NCBI GenBank assembly: GCA_024196135.1
Contig: JAMQCK010000020.1
Location: 121,919 to 185,918 of the forward strand
DNA: 64,000 bases
Source: Pleurotus ostreatus/Saccharomyces cerevisiae fusant
Lineage: Eukaryota; Opisthokonta
Direction: 5' to 3'
Positions 33,063 to 45,412 of this stretch are shown piece after piece (the stretch's first letter is position 1; every line of letters starts with the position of its first letter). The notes beneath the pieces are model-generated. The model searched no databases and was not told the DNA's origin. It saw only the letters and a list, made by a program, of their open reading frames with translations. The translations under genes were made by a program, and so were the position numbers.

Positions 33063-36000
33063 TCACTGGGTATCCAACTCTATCGTTAAGGCCGCATCAC
33101 CGTCCGCACGGAGGACCACGGGCACCATGGCCTGGCGCATCGCGCTCTTGACCGTCCTCCACAACGTGCCTAGACGTCGTCGCGACTATGTATCGCGGAA
33201 TTGTGGCGCGAAGCTCTTTTCCAACACCCCATACGAGGTGAAAGGTGGCGCAGAGCGCTCTTCAACCCCCGAGTCTTCATCGCCTCGTCGAACATCGACA
33301 GGATCCTTGGTGGCTCAATCCGCCGCGACTTGTGAGTGTCCGCCGCCGCCAACCTTCGCCCGTAGTGCCTATGGCGTTGACGTCTTACCTGGGCGGATAA
33401 CCGAACCCCTCAAGGGCACGCCGTACTCGCTCGTCATACCCCACACCCTCCAGCCCACGCATCTCTCGCAAACGAGCGCAGAATCGGTCCTGCGTCAGCC
33501 CTACACTAGCACGAAACGCGGCCGGCACCACAGCGCAGACGTACGCCGCCGTATCGCGGTCTGAGTGGACACAGAACGCACCGAAAGTCATTCGTCCAGT
33601 CGAGAGATAATCAGCGAAGGGCGGATAGGAGGGAGGTGAACGACAACGAGGGATACGATCAGATTCGCGGATTGAAGGGCTGCCCAGACTCACCGCTTGG
33701 CTCAAAGCTAGCGATATGCGTGGCTCAAAGCTAGCGATATGCACCGCTTGGCTCAAAGCTAGCGATATGCGCGTCCGTGCAGCGCGGGTCGCGACAGAGG
33801 CCGCCACCGGGGACTTCGAACTTGCAGACCGTCTTCGCAGGGTCGATCGAGCGCGCCGCCGTCGCGAGCTTCAGCCGACGCAGGTCCGGGTATGGGTGGT
33901 CGCTGCCAGGATAAGGGTGCTCCAGGGAATCCGAAGCAAGGGCGCATCCGGTCGTTCGCGGAAGGTCTTCGTTATCCGGGGGGAGGGCCGTGCTCTTAGT
34001 CGCAGGCGAGGAATGTGTTGAGGATGCTGTGGAGGACGATGGCGAAGGCGGCCTCTGGTCGTTCTCAACGGAATCAGTATAGGAAACCAATGTCCCCATC
34101 TGACCCCCCAAAATGGGTGCGGATAGGAAGGGATATTGGGCAAAGGGCGAAGTATAAGAAGTGAAAAGGGGAGGAAGAGAAGATAGCGAAGTCGCCGCGG
34201 AGGAGACGGCATCTTCTGGTTCAAAACGTGGTTGATCATGGCGTTGGACAGTCGTAAAATCAGGTGTTGCCCGCGCTGGAGGTCTGGGCGTGTTCTGCAA
34301 GGATTCGGAAAGGGTGTCGTGAGTATGAGGTCAATGCACAACGTGCTTTTGCAAGCATCTATACTAAGCGATAGATGACGTACCTCGGTCGACGAAGCCG
34401 CCGCATCGTCGACTGCATCCTCTTCAGCCTCAGATGACTCTGGACTCGACGGCACCTGTAAACGCCCAAGGATACAAGAAAGAGGAACATGATGAGATGT
34501 GAGTGTGGACGGTGGGAGATGGGGTGAGCAAAGTCAAAGGGCACAGATTAGGGTTCGTTGTTTGCGAAAGAAAGGACGGGGATTCTTGCCGGTGTTGTTG
34601 CAGTATCTATCAAGAAGAACCAGAAATCAAGCCGAGGAAGAGGGCGATGGTCGAACGAAGGGAAGCACGAGGGGTAAGGCGACGGTTGGCTAGCAGTCTC
34701 GAGCGAAGGAAGGATGAACTTGCCTTGCACATCCTCCTTCATCTGGACGTCAGGAGCGTCGTTTGAGTCTGGCGAGGACGTTGAGCAAATGTTGAGGGTA
34801 GACGTGCAGGGCGAGGGATGAGAGGTATATGAAAGTCGGGTGAAAGTCAGCTTGACGGATCGACAGAGGACAAGGAGATGGAAGGACCGGAGGCACCAGC
34901 GGACGTTGATGACATATCGTTGTCGCGGTTCGCGGGCTGAGTAGTCGGGGACGATACAGATACTTCGATGCCCAGCGTCAGGAGGACCGACTGGATGGCG
35001 ATAGATGACGCACTTGAATTGGCCGGTTGGAATGCAGGCGCGGAAGCCTTCAATGGACTCTTGACTACTTGGGGCTTCGTCGCCGCAGGTGTGGACGGCA
35101 CGGTTGGCGGAAGCGATGCGGTCAATGGCTCCGGCACTGTAGGTGCAGGCGTGTCGCTCGTCGGCGTCGCTGAGGAGGGTGCAGGTACAGCCGTGGTCGG
35201 CTTCGTAGGCAAAGGCGCAGCAGTCGCCGGAGTGATCACAGGAGACGCTACCGTCGGCGTCGACGGTGGAGTCGTCGCTGACGCCGGAGCCGGCGTACCC
35301 CCACTCGGCGTCCCGGGACCCTGCGCCGCGCGCGCCGCCTGCATCTGCACCCCGCATAAGCTCGCGAATTACCCCCCGCACCCACCCCGCTCACCATCAT
35401 CTCCTTCGCCGCGATCGCCTCCTTCATACGCCTGATCTGCTCCTGCAACGACGCAGTCGACGACGAAGACGCCATCATGTTCGACGACGAGGACGACGCC
35501 ACCACGCCCGTCCCATTCGTCGGCGTCGCCTGCCCCCTCGTCGACGGCGGCGCACCCCTCGCGGACGGCGGCGCGCCCGTCTTCGGCGCCTGCACCATCG
35601 GCATCCCCGTAATCGGGCCCCCCGTCATCGTCAACGGTAGCGCGACCGGCCCCGTCCCCGGGCTCGGCGACTCACGGTGCTCATGGTCGTCCTCCGCGTC
35701 GCTGATGTCGATGATGAAGCGCTTCGCCGTGCCCACGCCGCCCGCGAAGCTGTTCGCGCGCGCAAAGGGGCGGGGCGGGGGCGGGCGGTGGTCCTCGGCC
35801 TCGATGTAGTCGATGGCGCCGGGGCGCTTTTTGCCGCGGGGGCCAATGTTATTGCCGTTGCGGGCGGGAGCGGTTGGCTGAGGTGCAGAGCCATTCCCGT
35901 TGCTCGGAGGTGCCGCCTGAGCCTGGTTCGTGTAGACCTTCGTCGCGGGCGCAGCCTCGGCTCGCAGAGACTCGTTCCTCTGCAAATCACTAGCTTGTGG

Positions 36001-37545
36001 CTGTGCAGCTGCGAGTATCTGAGAACGAGTCGGCGCCAGATCGACCGCCTTTGGTGTCTGGCTCGTCGATATTGGAGGTGCAGGCCCGGGAGCCTGAGCC
36101 GGTTGTACAGACGCCGCGGGTTTGGTAGGAAGTGGCGCTGGCTTCGGTGTAGGCGGTGGTAGCTTGGGTGCTGCCACTGGCGGCGGCTTCGGAGCTGCGA
36201 CCGGCGCAGGTCGAACAGCAGGTGGAGGCGCAGGTCGCGGTGCCGGCGGAGGATCCGGTCGCGAGGACGAAAGTCCCGGGATCTCATCCACATCCATATC
36301 GTCGTCGAAGAAGGACGAGGATGGCGCGGAAACGGGCGGATAGGCCGCGAACGTGGGTTTCGGTGGCAGCTGCGCGGACGGCCCGGGCGCGATGCTCTGC
36401 AGGAAGTCCTCGACCTCGTCGATCGGGGCGGGTGGCCGCATCTCGACGTCCGAGTTCCTACGCTGAGCGCGCGGGGGCTTGGCCGCCGCTGCCTTGCGCT
36501 TCCTGGCGAGCAGCTCCTGACGGCGTTGCTGCTCCATGTCGAGCAGGGCAGCAGATGGAGGCTCATTCGTGACCTGCTGCCTCGAACCCGACTGTTGGAG
36601 AGGTTGGGTGGGTATGACGAGTGGCGGGGGCTTCGGTGGCAGACTGTGGTGCATCGCGCCGCGCTGAGGCGTAGGCTCCGGGCGCTGCATGTTCGGCGTG
36701 TAGGGGATCAGACCGGTCGTGTCCAGATTGGCGGGAAACCGGAGGTTGAGCTCGCTGAAGACGTAGTATATGATCTCACGGCTCAGGCCCACGGCGTATA
36801 GGTGATCGGGGTGGACACCCCAGCCAAGAAGGTCAAGGATGATGTCTTTCGCCGTATCGTATTGTTCTTGTGTCACTGCGAAGACATATCAACGCTGAAC
36901 TTCGGGCGTATATGGGGTATACGCACTGGTCAGGCCCGGGCGAACGTGCTCCGCGTCTATAAGAACTTCCGGAACTGAAGGTGGAGGTGGCGGCGGAGGC
37001 AGTTGGACAGGCTGAGGGGCCGCGCTGGGACGTCGTTGTTGTACGGGAGAGACTTGACTCGTGAAGCTTTTCGATTGCTTGCGGGAAGGTGGGGCTATCC
37101 GGTCCAAAAGCGACGGTGAAGTTGCTTCCTGCGGCTTGTTGCTCGAAGCCACCGGACTTTCTTGAGGCGCAGGCTTGGGAGGAAGCGCTGCCCGTTGATG
37201 TTGTGGTTGTGGCGGCGCGGCGGGGGGAGCAGATGCGGCGGGCTCTTCGTCGCTGATCTCGCCTTCTTCGCGCGAGCCTGGATCGGAAGTCGACGCAGAC
37301 GGTTGCTTTTGTGGCTCTGCCGGCGCAGATTCGGTACTGCCGTAGTCGAGTACATCGAATGTCGCTTGCGGTCTTTGAGGTAGACTTGGCGGTGGCGCAA
37401 CGACCTCTGCTGGCTTTCTCCGTTTCGACTTGAGGGTCATCAGGGCAGCCGCGCGTAAGGATGAAGGGTCCACAGAGGGGGTGACAATCGAATCCGGGGA
37501 CGTATCCATCGCCGACGAAGGCTCAGAAAGAGCTGTGTTCGCCAT
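33063..37545 (-). CDS. Red1/ZFC3H1-like zinc-finger protein of nuclear RNA surveillance
   Basis: Confident exons (in - order) 36927-37545, 35395-36875, 34384-34455, 33745-34294, 33389-33560 and 33063-33169. An exon begins at 35344, but its end, and a short exon near 34740-34790, are uncertain, as is the exon ending at 33235 (start 33353 or 33305). Motifs: SREEGEISDEE (residue ~90); LLGWGVHPDHLYAVGLS; long Pro-rich and RRMKEAIAAKE stretches; then a single zinc finger CKFEVPGGGLCRDPRCTDAH (C-x8-C-x4-C-x3-H), the zf-C3H1 type of S. pombe Red1 and human ZFC3H1. It is followed by EPSDRDTAAYVC. Known: these proteins scaffold MTREC/PAXT, which feeds RNAs to the nuclear exosome. Odd: a tandem triplication covers the end of the zinc-finger exon (see repeat). 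Confidence 0.75.
33691..33770. repeat. Tandem triplication across an exon end
   Basis: Three head-to-tail copies of GGCTCAAAGCTAGCGATATG-containing units: 33691-33719 (29 bp), 33720-33742 (23 bp, lacking the ACCGCTT end) and 33743-33770 (28 bp). On the - strand they fall at the 3' end of the zinc-finger exon of the Red1-like gene. The copy nearest the finger is followed by GTGCAT and the copy farthest from it by the consensus donor GTGAGT. Copies are otherwise identical, so the duplication is recent. Confidence 0.85.
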
Positions 37546-38079
37546 CCTGGGCGTTTGGGAGAGTCAAAGGGCGGGAGGACACCGCTGACCACGTCGAGGA
37601 GGACAAGGGAACGGTGTGAAAGCTTGAGATCGGACTGGGAAAATGTCATCACGTGTAGTTACCACGCTGGCGCCCACAAGTTCGTATGTTTCTCACAGCT
37701 TGACTTCGACCACCACCTTCTCGTCCAAAGCACGGGTTATCTCTTCAGTCACTGGCAGCTCGCTTGCTTCACTCGTATGTGAAGCTCAGGAATAGACGGT
37801 GTCGCACAGGCCAGATGTGACTCTCGTCCAATCTCTCGATGGTGATCTCCGAATCGGACATCAAATCGTCTTTCTTTCGCTGCTGAGTCCATTCACGCCT
37901 CGTAACTACATGGCGCGTCAGCTCGGCAGCTGTTATACGTGACCACTTGACCACGCAGATGGCTGAAGAGAATGAGAACCACAGCAAGCGCGAGGCGTCA
38001 ATGCGGGGGTATATAAAGCCATCCTGTAGGAACTCAGTCATACGCAGTCAGCTCTCTACCTCCTCTCCCATCGCATACC
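37546..38079. other. Divergent promoter region (Red1-like / aldo-keto reductase)
   Basis: 534 bp between divergent starts. It holds the AKR TATA box. No gene. Confidence 0.5.
38010..38017 (+). promoter_or_regulatory. TATA box of the aldo-keto reductase
   Basis: TATATAAA in a GGGGG...GCC context, about 63-70 bp upstream of the ATG at 38080. A strong TATA match in the expected position, typical of an inducible fungal gene. Confidence 0.5.
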
Positions 38080-39489
38080 ATGTCTGCCAGCGCAAACTTC
38101 CCGCAGCGTCGTCTCGGCGCGAATGGTCCTATGGTCAGCGCAATTGGCTACGGTGCAATGGGTACGTCGGCGTAGCCATGGCAGCTCAATCTCACTCTCA
38201 ATTGGTACTGAACCCGACCCTTCAGGAATTGGTGCATTCTACGGCACCTCAGATGAGAAAGAATCTCTTGAGACCCTCACCTACTGCGCCGACCGCGGTC
38301 TCACTTTTTGGGTATGGTCTTCCTCGCCAGTGCATTTTCACTTCCTTAACACCCACCACAGGACACCGCGGAGCTCTACGGCTCCAGTACGTCCTCTCCT
38401 TCGTCCTCTTCTCCCTATCCCACACTAACCCCTCCTCCCAGGCGAAGCCAGCATCGGCAAATGGTTCACCGCCACCTCCCGCCGCCCCTCCATCTTCCTC
38501 GCCACCAAATGGGCGGGCGCCCTCACCCACGCCGACTGCCGGCCCTCCGCCCTTCGCCGGGGCATCGAAGGCTCCCTCGCCCGCCTCCAGACCGACTACA
38601 TCGACCTCTTCTACCAGCACCGCGTCGACCCGCAGGTGCCGATCGAGGTGGTGATGGAGACGTTCCGGCCGTATGTGGAGGAGGGGAAGATCAGGTGGCT
38701 AGGGTTGAGTAATTGTAGTCGGGAGGTGTTGGGCAGGGCGAAGGCGGTGACGGGGGTGGGGGAGAAGCTGGTTGCTGTGCAGATGGAGTTTAGCCCGTTT
38801 GGTGAGTGGGTGACGGAGAGGTCGAGAGAAGAGGTACTAACGGTAATCGAACAGAGACGGAGCTCGAGAAGAACGGCTTCATCGAGTACGCGCGCAGCCT
38901 TGGGGTCAGCGTTGTCGCCTATTCCCCCCTCGGCCGCGGGATGATCTCCGGGAGGTAAGAACTTTCAGACTCTCTGTATCCGTTCTCCACTGACCCCGTC
39001 ACACAGATACAAGTCCATCGACGACTTCCCTAAGGACGACGTCCGACGCCTCTACCCGCGCTTCCAGCCCGAGAACTTCCCCAAGAACCTCGAGCTCGTC
39101 GATAAGTTCCACGCCGTCGCGCGCAAGCTTAATGCGACGCCCGCGCAAGTCGCGCTGACATGGATTCTGGCTGAGCATCCTGACAGTAAGCATCCGATCC
39201 ATACTCTCCGCTAGGCGTGAGCCTTGCCAGCTTACCTCCAATCCCAGTGATCCCCATCCCCGGCTCCCGCGGCATCGCGCGCACCGAAGAGAACGCCCGC
39301 GGCGCCGAGATCGTCCTGTCCGCCGAGGACCAAAAGGCCCTGCGCGACGCGGTTGACAACGCAACGGTCGCTGGCGGGCGCATGCCTCCGGAGTGGATGA
39401 TTGAGCATGACTGCATACCGCTGGAGGAGTGGAAGGGGGAGGAGGGGTGGGTGATGCCGGGGATGAGTGGACCTGTGCTTGATGCTTGA
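38080..39489 (+). CDS. Aldo-keto reductase (357 aa, 7 exons)
   Basis: Exons 38080-38161, 38226-38311, 38362-38386, 38442-38801, 38855-38954, 39007-39185 and 39248-39489; phases agree. The catalytic tetrad is visible: Asp and Tyr in WDTAELYG, Lys in LATKWA and His in FYQHRVDP. NADP(H)-binding motifs are SNCS, VQMEFSPFE, VAYSPLGRG and IPIPGSR. Known: this (alpha/beta)8 fold reduces aldehydes and ketones with NADPH in the cytosol. The overall sequence resembles the YakC/pyridoxal-reductase-like group used for aldehyde detoxification. Substrate not assignable. A 25-nt exon carries the DTAELYGS motif. Confidence 0.93.
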
Positions 39490-40108
39490 GTGGTCGGAAG
39501 GGTCAAAGGTTCACTATTTTACGCAAGTATGCCAAACGAATCAACTCAGCTGTTGCCCGCCCTCAGTTCTATAAATCCAGCGCGCAGACAACAAGATAGA
39601 CATACGATCTAACTTCATTCACAGCAGTAAGCAAGAGTCGCGGTAGAGTCTACTGAGAGTACCGCGAGAAAATGGCTAATTACAAAGGGGATGGAAGTAA
39701 CGTGGAGGACGGATCCGAGTACCCAAGTAGCACGGAACATACTTAGCAAGATAGCAAAAGAGAGGCCGATCCGTAAGATAGCAAAGGAGCGGCAGATCCA
39801 GATCTATTTGGCTTTTCAATCTACAAAGGGTGCACTACCCAAATGCATCGAGACAGAACGAGACGAGATACCCAAAACATGCATGAACAACGGCCGAAGT
39901 GACGGCTGACCCTCGTGGTGTGGTGAATTCGTGGTAGCCAAGGAGTCAATGCGATGCGAAAGTGACACCGCAAAGAACGAGGCACGACCACTGTGAAGCA
40001 CCACCACCGTGAACAATGAAGAACCAGCCACCGCGGACCCAGGACCCATGGACAGATATAAACATTGACAAGCCCGGGTGGCTGGCGATTTTCTCCAGGG
40101 ACGGAGGA
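39490..40108. other. Convergent intergenic region
   Basis: Between the AKR (+) and DUF6534 (-) 3' ends. AT-richer than the flanks, with a GCAAA(A/G)GAG word repeated around 39755-39790. No gene. Confidence 0.5.
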
Positions 40109-42277
40109 TTACACGTGGAAACCGCCCTTGCGATCGTCGAGGGACTGCTAATCGGATGAGCGACATCGTCTTCGGCGTCATTAGACATAGCAAAGCAAGA
40201 ACAAACGTACCTCGCCATCCTTGTTGTCGGTCATGGCGGTCCGCTCGATGGATACGAGGACGCTTCCTTGCTGTTCAGAAGTTGTCAGTCACGAATCAAG
40301 CGCAACGGGAAGGGGTGTAGATGGATGGGGACGGCACACATACCTGATTGGGGGCTCGGTTCCCGGAGGTGTTGCCGGTGCTTGAGGGGCCGCCGCGGTA
40401 GGAGAGGGCGTAGTCCTCGTCCCGGCTGCCGCTGCTGGACGTGCGCAGGCGGCGACGCGTGTTCAGCGATGCGAGCAGCGAGATGCAGTAGACTAGGCAG
40501 AGTAGGTGAGCGGCGACTCGCTACAAGGTCATCAACGCAACGTACTACGCCCGAGGCAGAAGTAAAATGGCTGTGGACAAAATTAGCAACGAGATTCCAC
40601 GAGCGGTACGACGTCGAACTCACATAGGCAACCCAAGTCTGACCACCATTGCCGACGCGGAGCTGGACGGAAATATAAGGGGAAAATCTCCCTGCGAAGC
40701 ATCTACAAAAACGTACCGCCAGCAGGGTGCCCAGGGCGCACGCACTGAGCACGATGCATGAGCACACGACCATACTGTAAAACGCGTGAATCAATTACCT
40801 CGTGAGGACACCGGAGTTGACAATGTAGGCCACCAACATCGTGATCATCGTGTCGGTTCTGGGCGATGATATGAGTTGAAGGGTTCCTGACGGATGGGAT
40901 TGACTGAGAACGTACTGCTTGAACCCTGTGCGGCTACGGAGCAGGACAACGACCATGGTGATGGCGATGATGATGTCCAGGCCGGCGCCGATCGAGTTCA
41001 CCGCCGTTACGAGGTTCTGCGTAGTCGTTAGAGGGGATGTACCTCAGATCTCGTAGGCAGACGTACATTCAACTTCGTCGCAATCTGGTCCGTCGAGATC
41101 GTCGAGCTGGAAATTTTTATGAGCGCCGGACGGGTATAACGGTCGAAGGACTCTGCTCACCATCGAATAGCGTAGACTAGCAAGCAAGTAACTCATGTTA
41201 GTTGACGATGAAGGGGACCCGCACGTCACATACCGATGGCGCAGACTAGAGGGAAAAATCAGCATAAATTCATCGACAAAATTGGGAGCTAGACGCACCG
41301 AACTGAGCGAAACTGAGGGCGCTCTGAGAAAGAAGGTGAGCATCAGAAAGGAGACCAAAGCAGCGAGCACGTACCAGGATCGCAGGGTACCAGATGTTCT
41401 TGTTAAGCACTGGCAAAACGGAGTCAATGACGCGAAAAAAAAACTTGAGGGAGCACAAACAGATGTAAATGCGATAGAAGTAGAAGCCTTGGACGGCAAT
41501 GGCGGTGAACGCCTATAGGGGGTGTCAATCGTCAATATCCCCGTACGACGGAGGAGAAGCGTACGTTGAAGTACGTTTGGGCCTGGAATACCTCATGAGT
41601 CGCGAGCATGAACGGAAGGATAGCATACACACCATGAGTCCCCTGCGAAGCGCGCGTCCTGCGTGAGTTGAATTCATTAGGTTTGCGACAAACATACCAG
41701 CCGATGTCCGCCAAGATCCTTTTGGATAAAATCAGCATCGGAGACAGGCGACGAAGGGAGGATACTCACGTAGGGTCCGGATAATACGTGACCGTGTTGA
41801 CATACACTGAAGGGAACTGCGTAAGACAGCAAGCCGACCGCAGCTGAAGGATCACCTACTCTTATCCGTGACCGATATTTGGTGACCTGCCCGCGCGTTA
41901 GAAGCAGCGGTGAGACGAAGATTAAATGACGCACCAATCGTCGTCAACAAGGAGAACCCGACCACAAACTTGATGTACCATGGGTCCTTGGTGTATATCT
42001 GGTAGTATGTAGCGGCCTGGGGGACGAGGTGAGGGGACTGCAATGTGACGGACGATCAACCGGCTACTCACTTGTGTACACGCCACTGTAAAGGTCGCAA
42101 AGAGGCACAAGTGAGATGAAGACAGGGCGGAAGTAAACTATGAGGAACGCACCTCCAAGAAGGCTGTGATCGACATCCTGTCAGTACGGAAATTACAACC
42201 AGGGCGCAAGGCACTCACAACGCGGAGAGGACTACTCCCACCAGATACGCGCCTAGAGTAAGATCCCACTGGCCCAT
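40109..42277 (-). CDS. DUF6534 seven-helix membrane protein (350 aa, 22 exons)
   Basis: Exons (in - order) 42219-42277, 42153-42163, 42072-42085, 41935-42016, 41860-41886, 41770-41806, 41698-41718, 41565-41658, 41461-41512, 41375-41409, 41299-41323, 41234-41245, 41161-41176, 41067-41106, 40916-41016, 40799-40858, 40717-40774, 40624-40662, 40546-40570, 40344-40492, 40211-40270 and 40109-40144; every phase closes. The start MGQWDLTLGAYLVGVVLSA, the YYQIYTKDPWYIKFVVG segment, MYVNTVTYYPDP, AVQGFYFYRIY, SIGAGLDIIIAITMVVVLLRS and PFYFCLGRIYCISLLASLNTRR match the basidiomycete DUF6534 family of predicted multi-helix membrane proteins, whose function is unknown. The tail is hydrophilic. Splice choice in the exon at 41565-41658 is the least certain. 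Confidence 0.8.
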
Positions 42278-44237
42278 GTTTGCGGAATTCCTTCGACAGC
42301 GTCGAGCTGGCTATAGAAACAGAGGGAGGACGGATGTGCACCAGATGTCGTGTGGGGGTATAAAAGAGACATGGACCGCTCCCACGACCCTGCGTCGGAG
42401 ACGGATAAAACTCGAGAAGGCCCACCGGTCCACCGCAGATCTATGATGGCGAGAAGTGCACCGAAAAGTCAACTTCCGTGCATGGCAACAGCGCGTTCAC
42501 GGCATCCTGTGCAGATGACATTGGATCCGGCATGAATGGCAGGGGAGGGGGAAGTACGCCGTGCGTTTGCGTGTCTGCAAGCCTCAGTCGACCGGCTGCA
42601 GTACCCCTCCCAAGGTGGGCTCAGTCCATCGATGTCAAAGTCTGTTAGAGTTGCAATTCACACGACTCCAGAGTCGTGTGCTCATCGGGGTCTACTGGCC
42701 TAATCAAGCCTGGAGCGTCGCCGCCGCTGGGAATTCAGTGAGCACAAGGTCACCGACGGTCGGAGTCCAGGATCTTTCTCTATTCGAGACCGAAGTCTGC
42801 TACACCGTGCGCATTCGAACTTGAACTGTCGTCAAGGGTTCTGGCGATACGTACGCCGATTGTATTCTCCAGGATGAGCGCAGAGCTTCCCCACATTTCG
42901 GTAAGATCTCAGTCAGGTGTGGGCGCCCAGGTGGGTGGGGCTCAATTGACTGCGAGAACAGACCCACGTTTTCTGAGGCGGCGTTCATGAATTCCATTCT
43001 CGGAACCTGATCCACGTCGCGTGTCGTTCACATGGCTCGGCAATCAAACCGTCTCTGGGGCCAGGGCGGAAGTTCGACTTCAACTTGCGCACATCGTCCG
43101 AGAAACCTGGCCTGACTCTGGCGAGTCTCGCCCTCGAAAATCAGGAGCATCACAGTTAGACTATCACTCCAGGGTCTTTTGGGACCCTCCGTCGGGAGGT
43201 CCTCGGCCGCCGAGGAGACACAGCTGGACCACCTCGCCACAAAACGAAGACCAGCAAATTCTGGGGTGGCTTGGCCGCAGTCGTCGAGGAGCTGGACCAA
43301 GATGAGTCACGACATTCGAACGACTGATGGGACTCTGGCTTTCTCTCCTCTCATTGGCGGGAAAGCTGTCAGCTTACCCTGGTCGGACTGACGCAGCGCG
43401 TCGGCCCCATCCGAGACCATCCCTGTTTACGCAGTCGCCCCGTACTCTGGCGTCGTACGTACGAGTGGGTCCCAAAGATGTTTGGTCGCGCAACGACCCC
43501 CGCCCCCTGCATCACATACGCCCTTCGGCGCCCTCGTCGAGAGTCGCGTGCGGTCATATGATCCTTCGCCGCCTCTCGCCTCGCCGATGCTGCATCACGA
43601 AGATTCTTTCGAGGGTTCCCACCAGATACGGCTTCAAAAACCGCTCTCGTCGCCGCAGTGCACGCCAACTCAAACTTAGATCTCACCGCCACCGGAGACA
43701 ATTGCTCTTTTGGGATGGCGCTCAGCGGGATCGGGCTTGGACGTCCAATGATCGTCGGGGCAGCGCCGCTAGCGTGTGAAGGGCGCGCGCGGCGCTTGCA
43801 GGGTCTTCTTGCGGGTGCGAACGCACGGGTGTTCCCCCCATCTCAATTCAATCCTATGACCTCCCCCTCCGAGTCGAGCACTTCGTCCCGTCTGGTCCTC
43901 CGCGATAGCTTTCTTCAAGGCGCCCTCCTTCGACGACCCCCTCCCCCAGGTGTCATCTACGACGACCTCATCGGGCCAGGGTGACGAGCGCACTGATCGA
44001 TGACAAGAGTCGAACCCTTCCTTCTCTGTCACGGCGCCCCCATAATTATCGGCACCCTGAGCCGCATGGAGCGCTATCCATCAGAGGCCCGCCCCCCACG
44101 CTGAGATCCATGATGCATCGGCGGGCGAGGCGTGCCACCCACGGGCTCGACGCTTCTTTTTGAGATCTGCGTCCTTCACCTCCCCACCATCTTCCTACCC
44201 CCACCCTCGTCTTCCCCGCATTCAATTCGCCTTCACC
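42278..44237. other. Intergenic, 2 kb, divergent promoters
   Basis: Between the divergent DUF6534 (-) and SDR (+) starts. No supported gene. A TATAAAA sits at about 42359 on +, with no gene following it. A perfect 17-bp inverted repeat (TCCTCGGC C GCCGAGGA) lies at about 43200-43216. Confidence 0.5.
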
Positions 44238-45412
44238 ATGACTACCACCACCTCATCCCCCCGCGTCTGGCTCATTACGGGCGCCAACTCTGGCATCGGG
44301 CTCGCGCTCGCGAAGTACGCGCTTGACAAAGGAGATAGGGTGCGTCCACCGTGTTCTTGGGATGATTGCCGTCGCTCATTGACGCGTGTTTACTCTCTCG
44401 GACGCGTTTTCCCTACACATCTTCGCGTTTTTCAGGTTATCGCGACGGCGCGCGACTTGAAGAAGATACCCACCAGCATATCTGCAGCAAAGCCCATACG
44501 CCTGGACCTGAACGCGTCGGATGAGGAGATCAGGAAGGTCGCCGCGGATGCGCTCAAGATCTATGGCCGGATAGACATCGTATGTGACCCTGCCATTGTC
44601 CTAACGTGCATCACGCCTGACTTACACGTTCAGCTCATTAACAACGCGGGCGCAGGCCTTCCTGGCACCATTGAGCACATCAGGTGGGTGCAGTTGCCCT
44701 TCATCCTCGTGAAACGGTGTGTGACCCACCCCAGCGACGCCGCCCTGAAGGAGAACTTCCAGACGAACGTCTTCGGCCCGCTCTCCCTCACCCGCGCGCT
44801 CGTCCCCGCCTTCCGGGAGCAGAAGTCCGGCACCATTGCGTCCATCTCCTCGCAGGGCGGCCTGCTCTCCTGGCCCGGCTTCTCCTCCTACTGCTCCACT
44901 AAGGTCTCCCTCGAGTTCTTCATGGAGGGCCTCGGGCAGGAGCTCGCGCCCTTCGGCGTCAAGGTGCTCATCATCGAGCCCGGGCTCATCCTCACGGACT
45001 GGTGGACGAAGGCCGCGGCGGTGCAGAAGAAGGCGGCGAACGAGGTGTACCCGCACATCCCCGGGCTCGAGGCGACGCTCGAGTGGGGCATTGGCACGGG
45101 CTGCGTGAGCGACATAACGAAGGCCGTGCAGAAGATGTACGAGTTCGTGACGGGGACGGGCGAGGCGGGCGTGGCGCGGAAGGACGAGTTCATCCGGCTG
45201 CCTTTGGGGAAGGATTGTGCGAGTGAGTGGGTTTTTTCCTTTTCGTTTGCCTTCTTGTGATTGGTGGACGCTGACCTCGGGCGCCGCGGGAAGGCATCTT
45301 CAAGGGCCGCGTCGAGCACCTGCAGAAGAATCTCGACGAGTACTTGCCGATCACGAACTCGATCAACTTGACGGAGGAGCAGCTGGCGGAGTTGAAGAAG
45401 GCGCGCGCATGA
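44238..45412 (+). CDS. Short-chain dehydrogenase/reductase (300 aa, 5 exons)
   Basis: Exons 44238-44339, 44436-44579, 44634-44683, 44735-45222 and 45294-45412; phases agree. Motifs: TGANSGIG (residues ~15-22), LDLNAS, INNAG, SISSQGG (catalytic Ser), YCSTK (catalytic Tyr/Lys) and IEPGLILTDWW. The long C-terminal segment after the PG motif (residues ~205-300), ending NSINLTEEQLAELKKARA, is typical of the ketoreductase-like SDRs common in basidiomycetes. Cofactor NAD(P)(H); substrate unknown. It differs from the SDR at 18.3-19.7 kb in the N-terminal loop (TGAN vs TGGN) and in exon structure, so it is not a recent copy. Confidence 0.92.

Noticed and set aside
43985..44045. tRNA-like GGTTCGACTC on the - strand
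   Set aside because: Stem pairing fails and no A box lies at the right distance.
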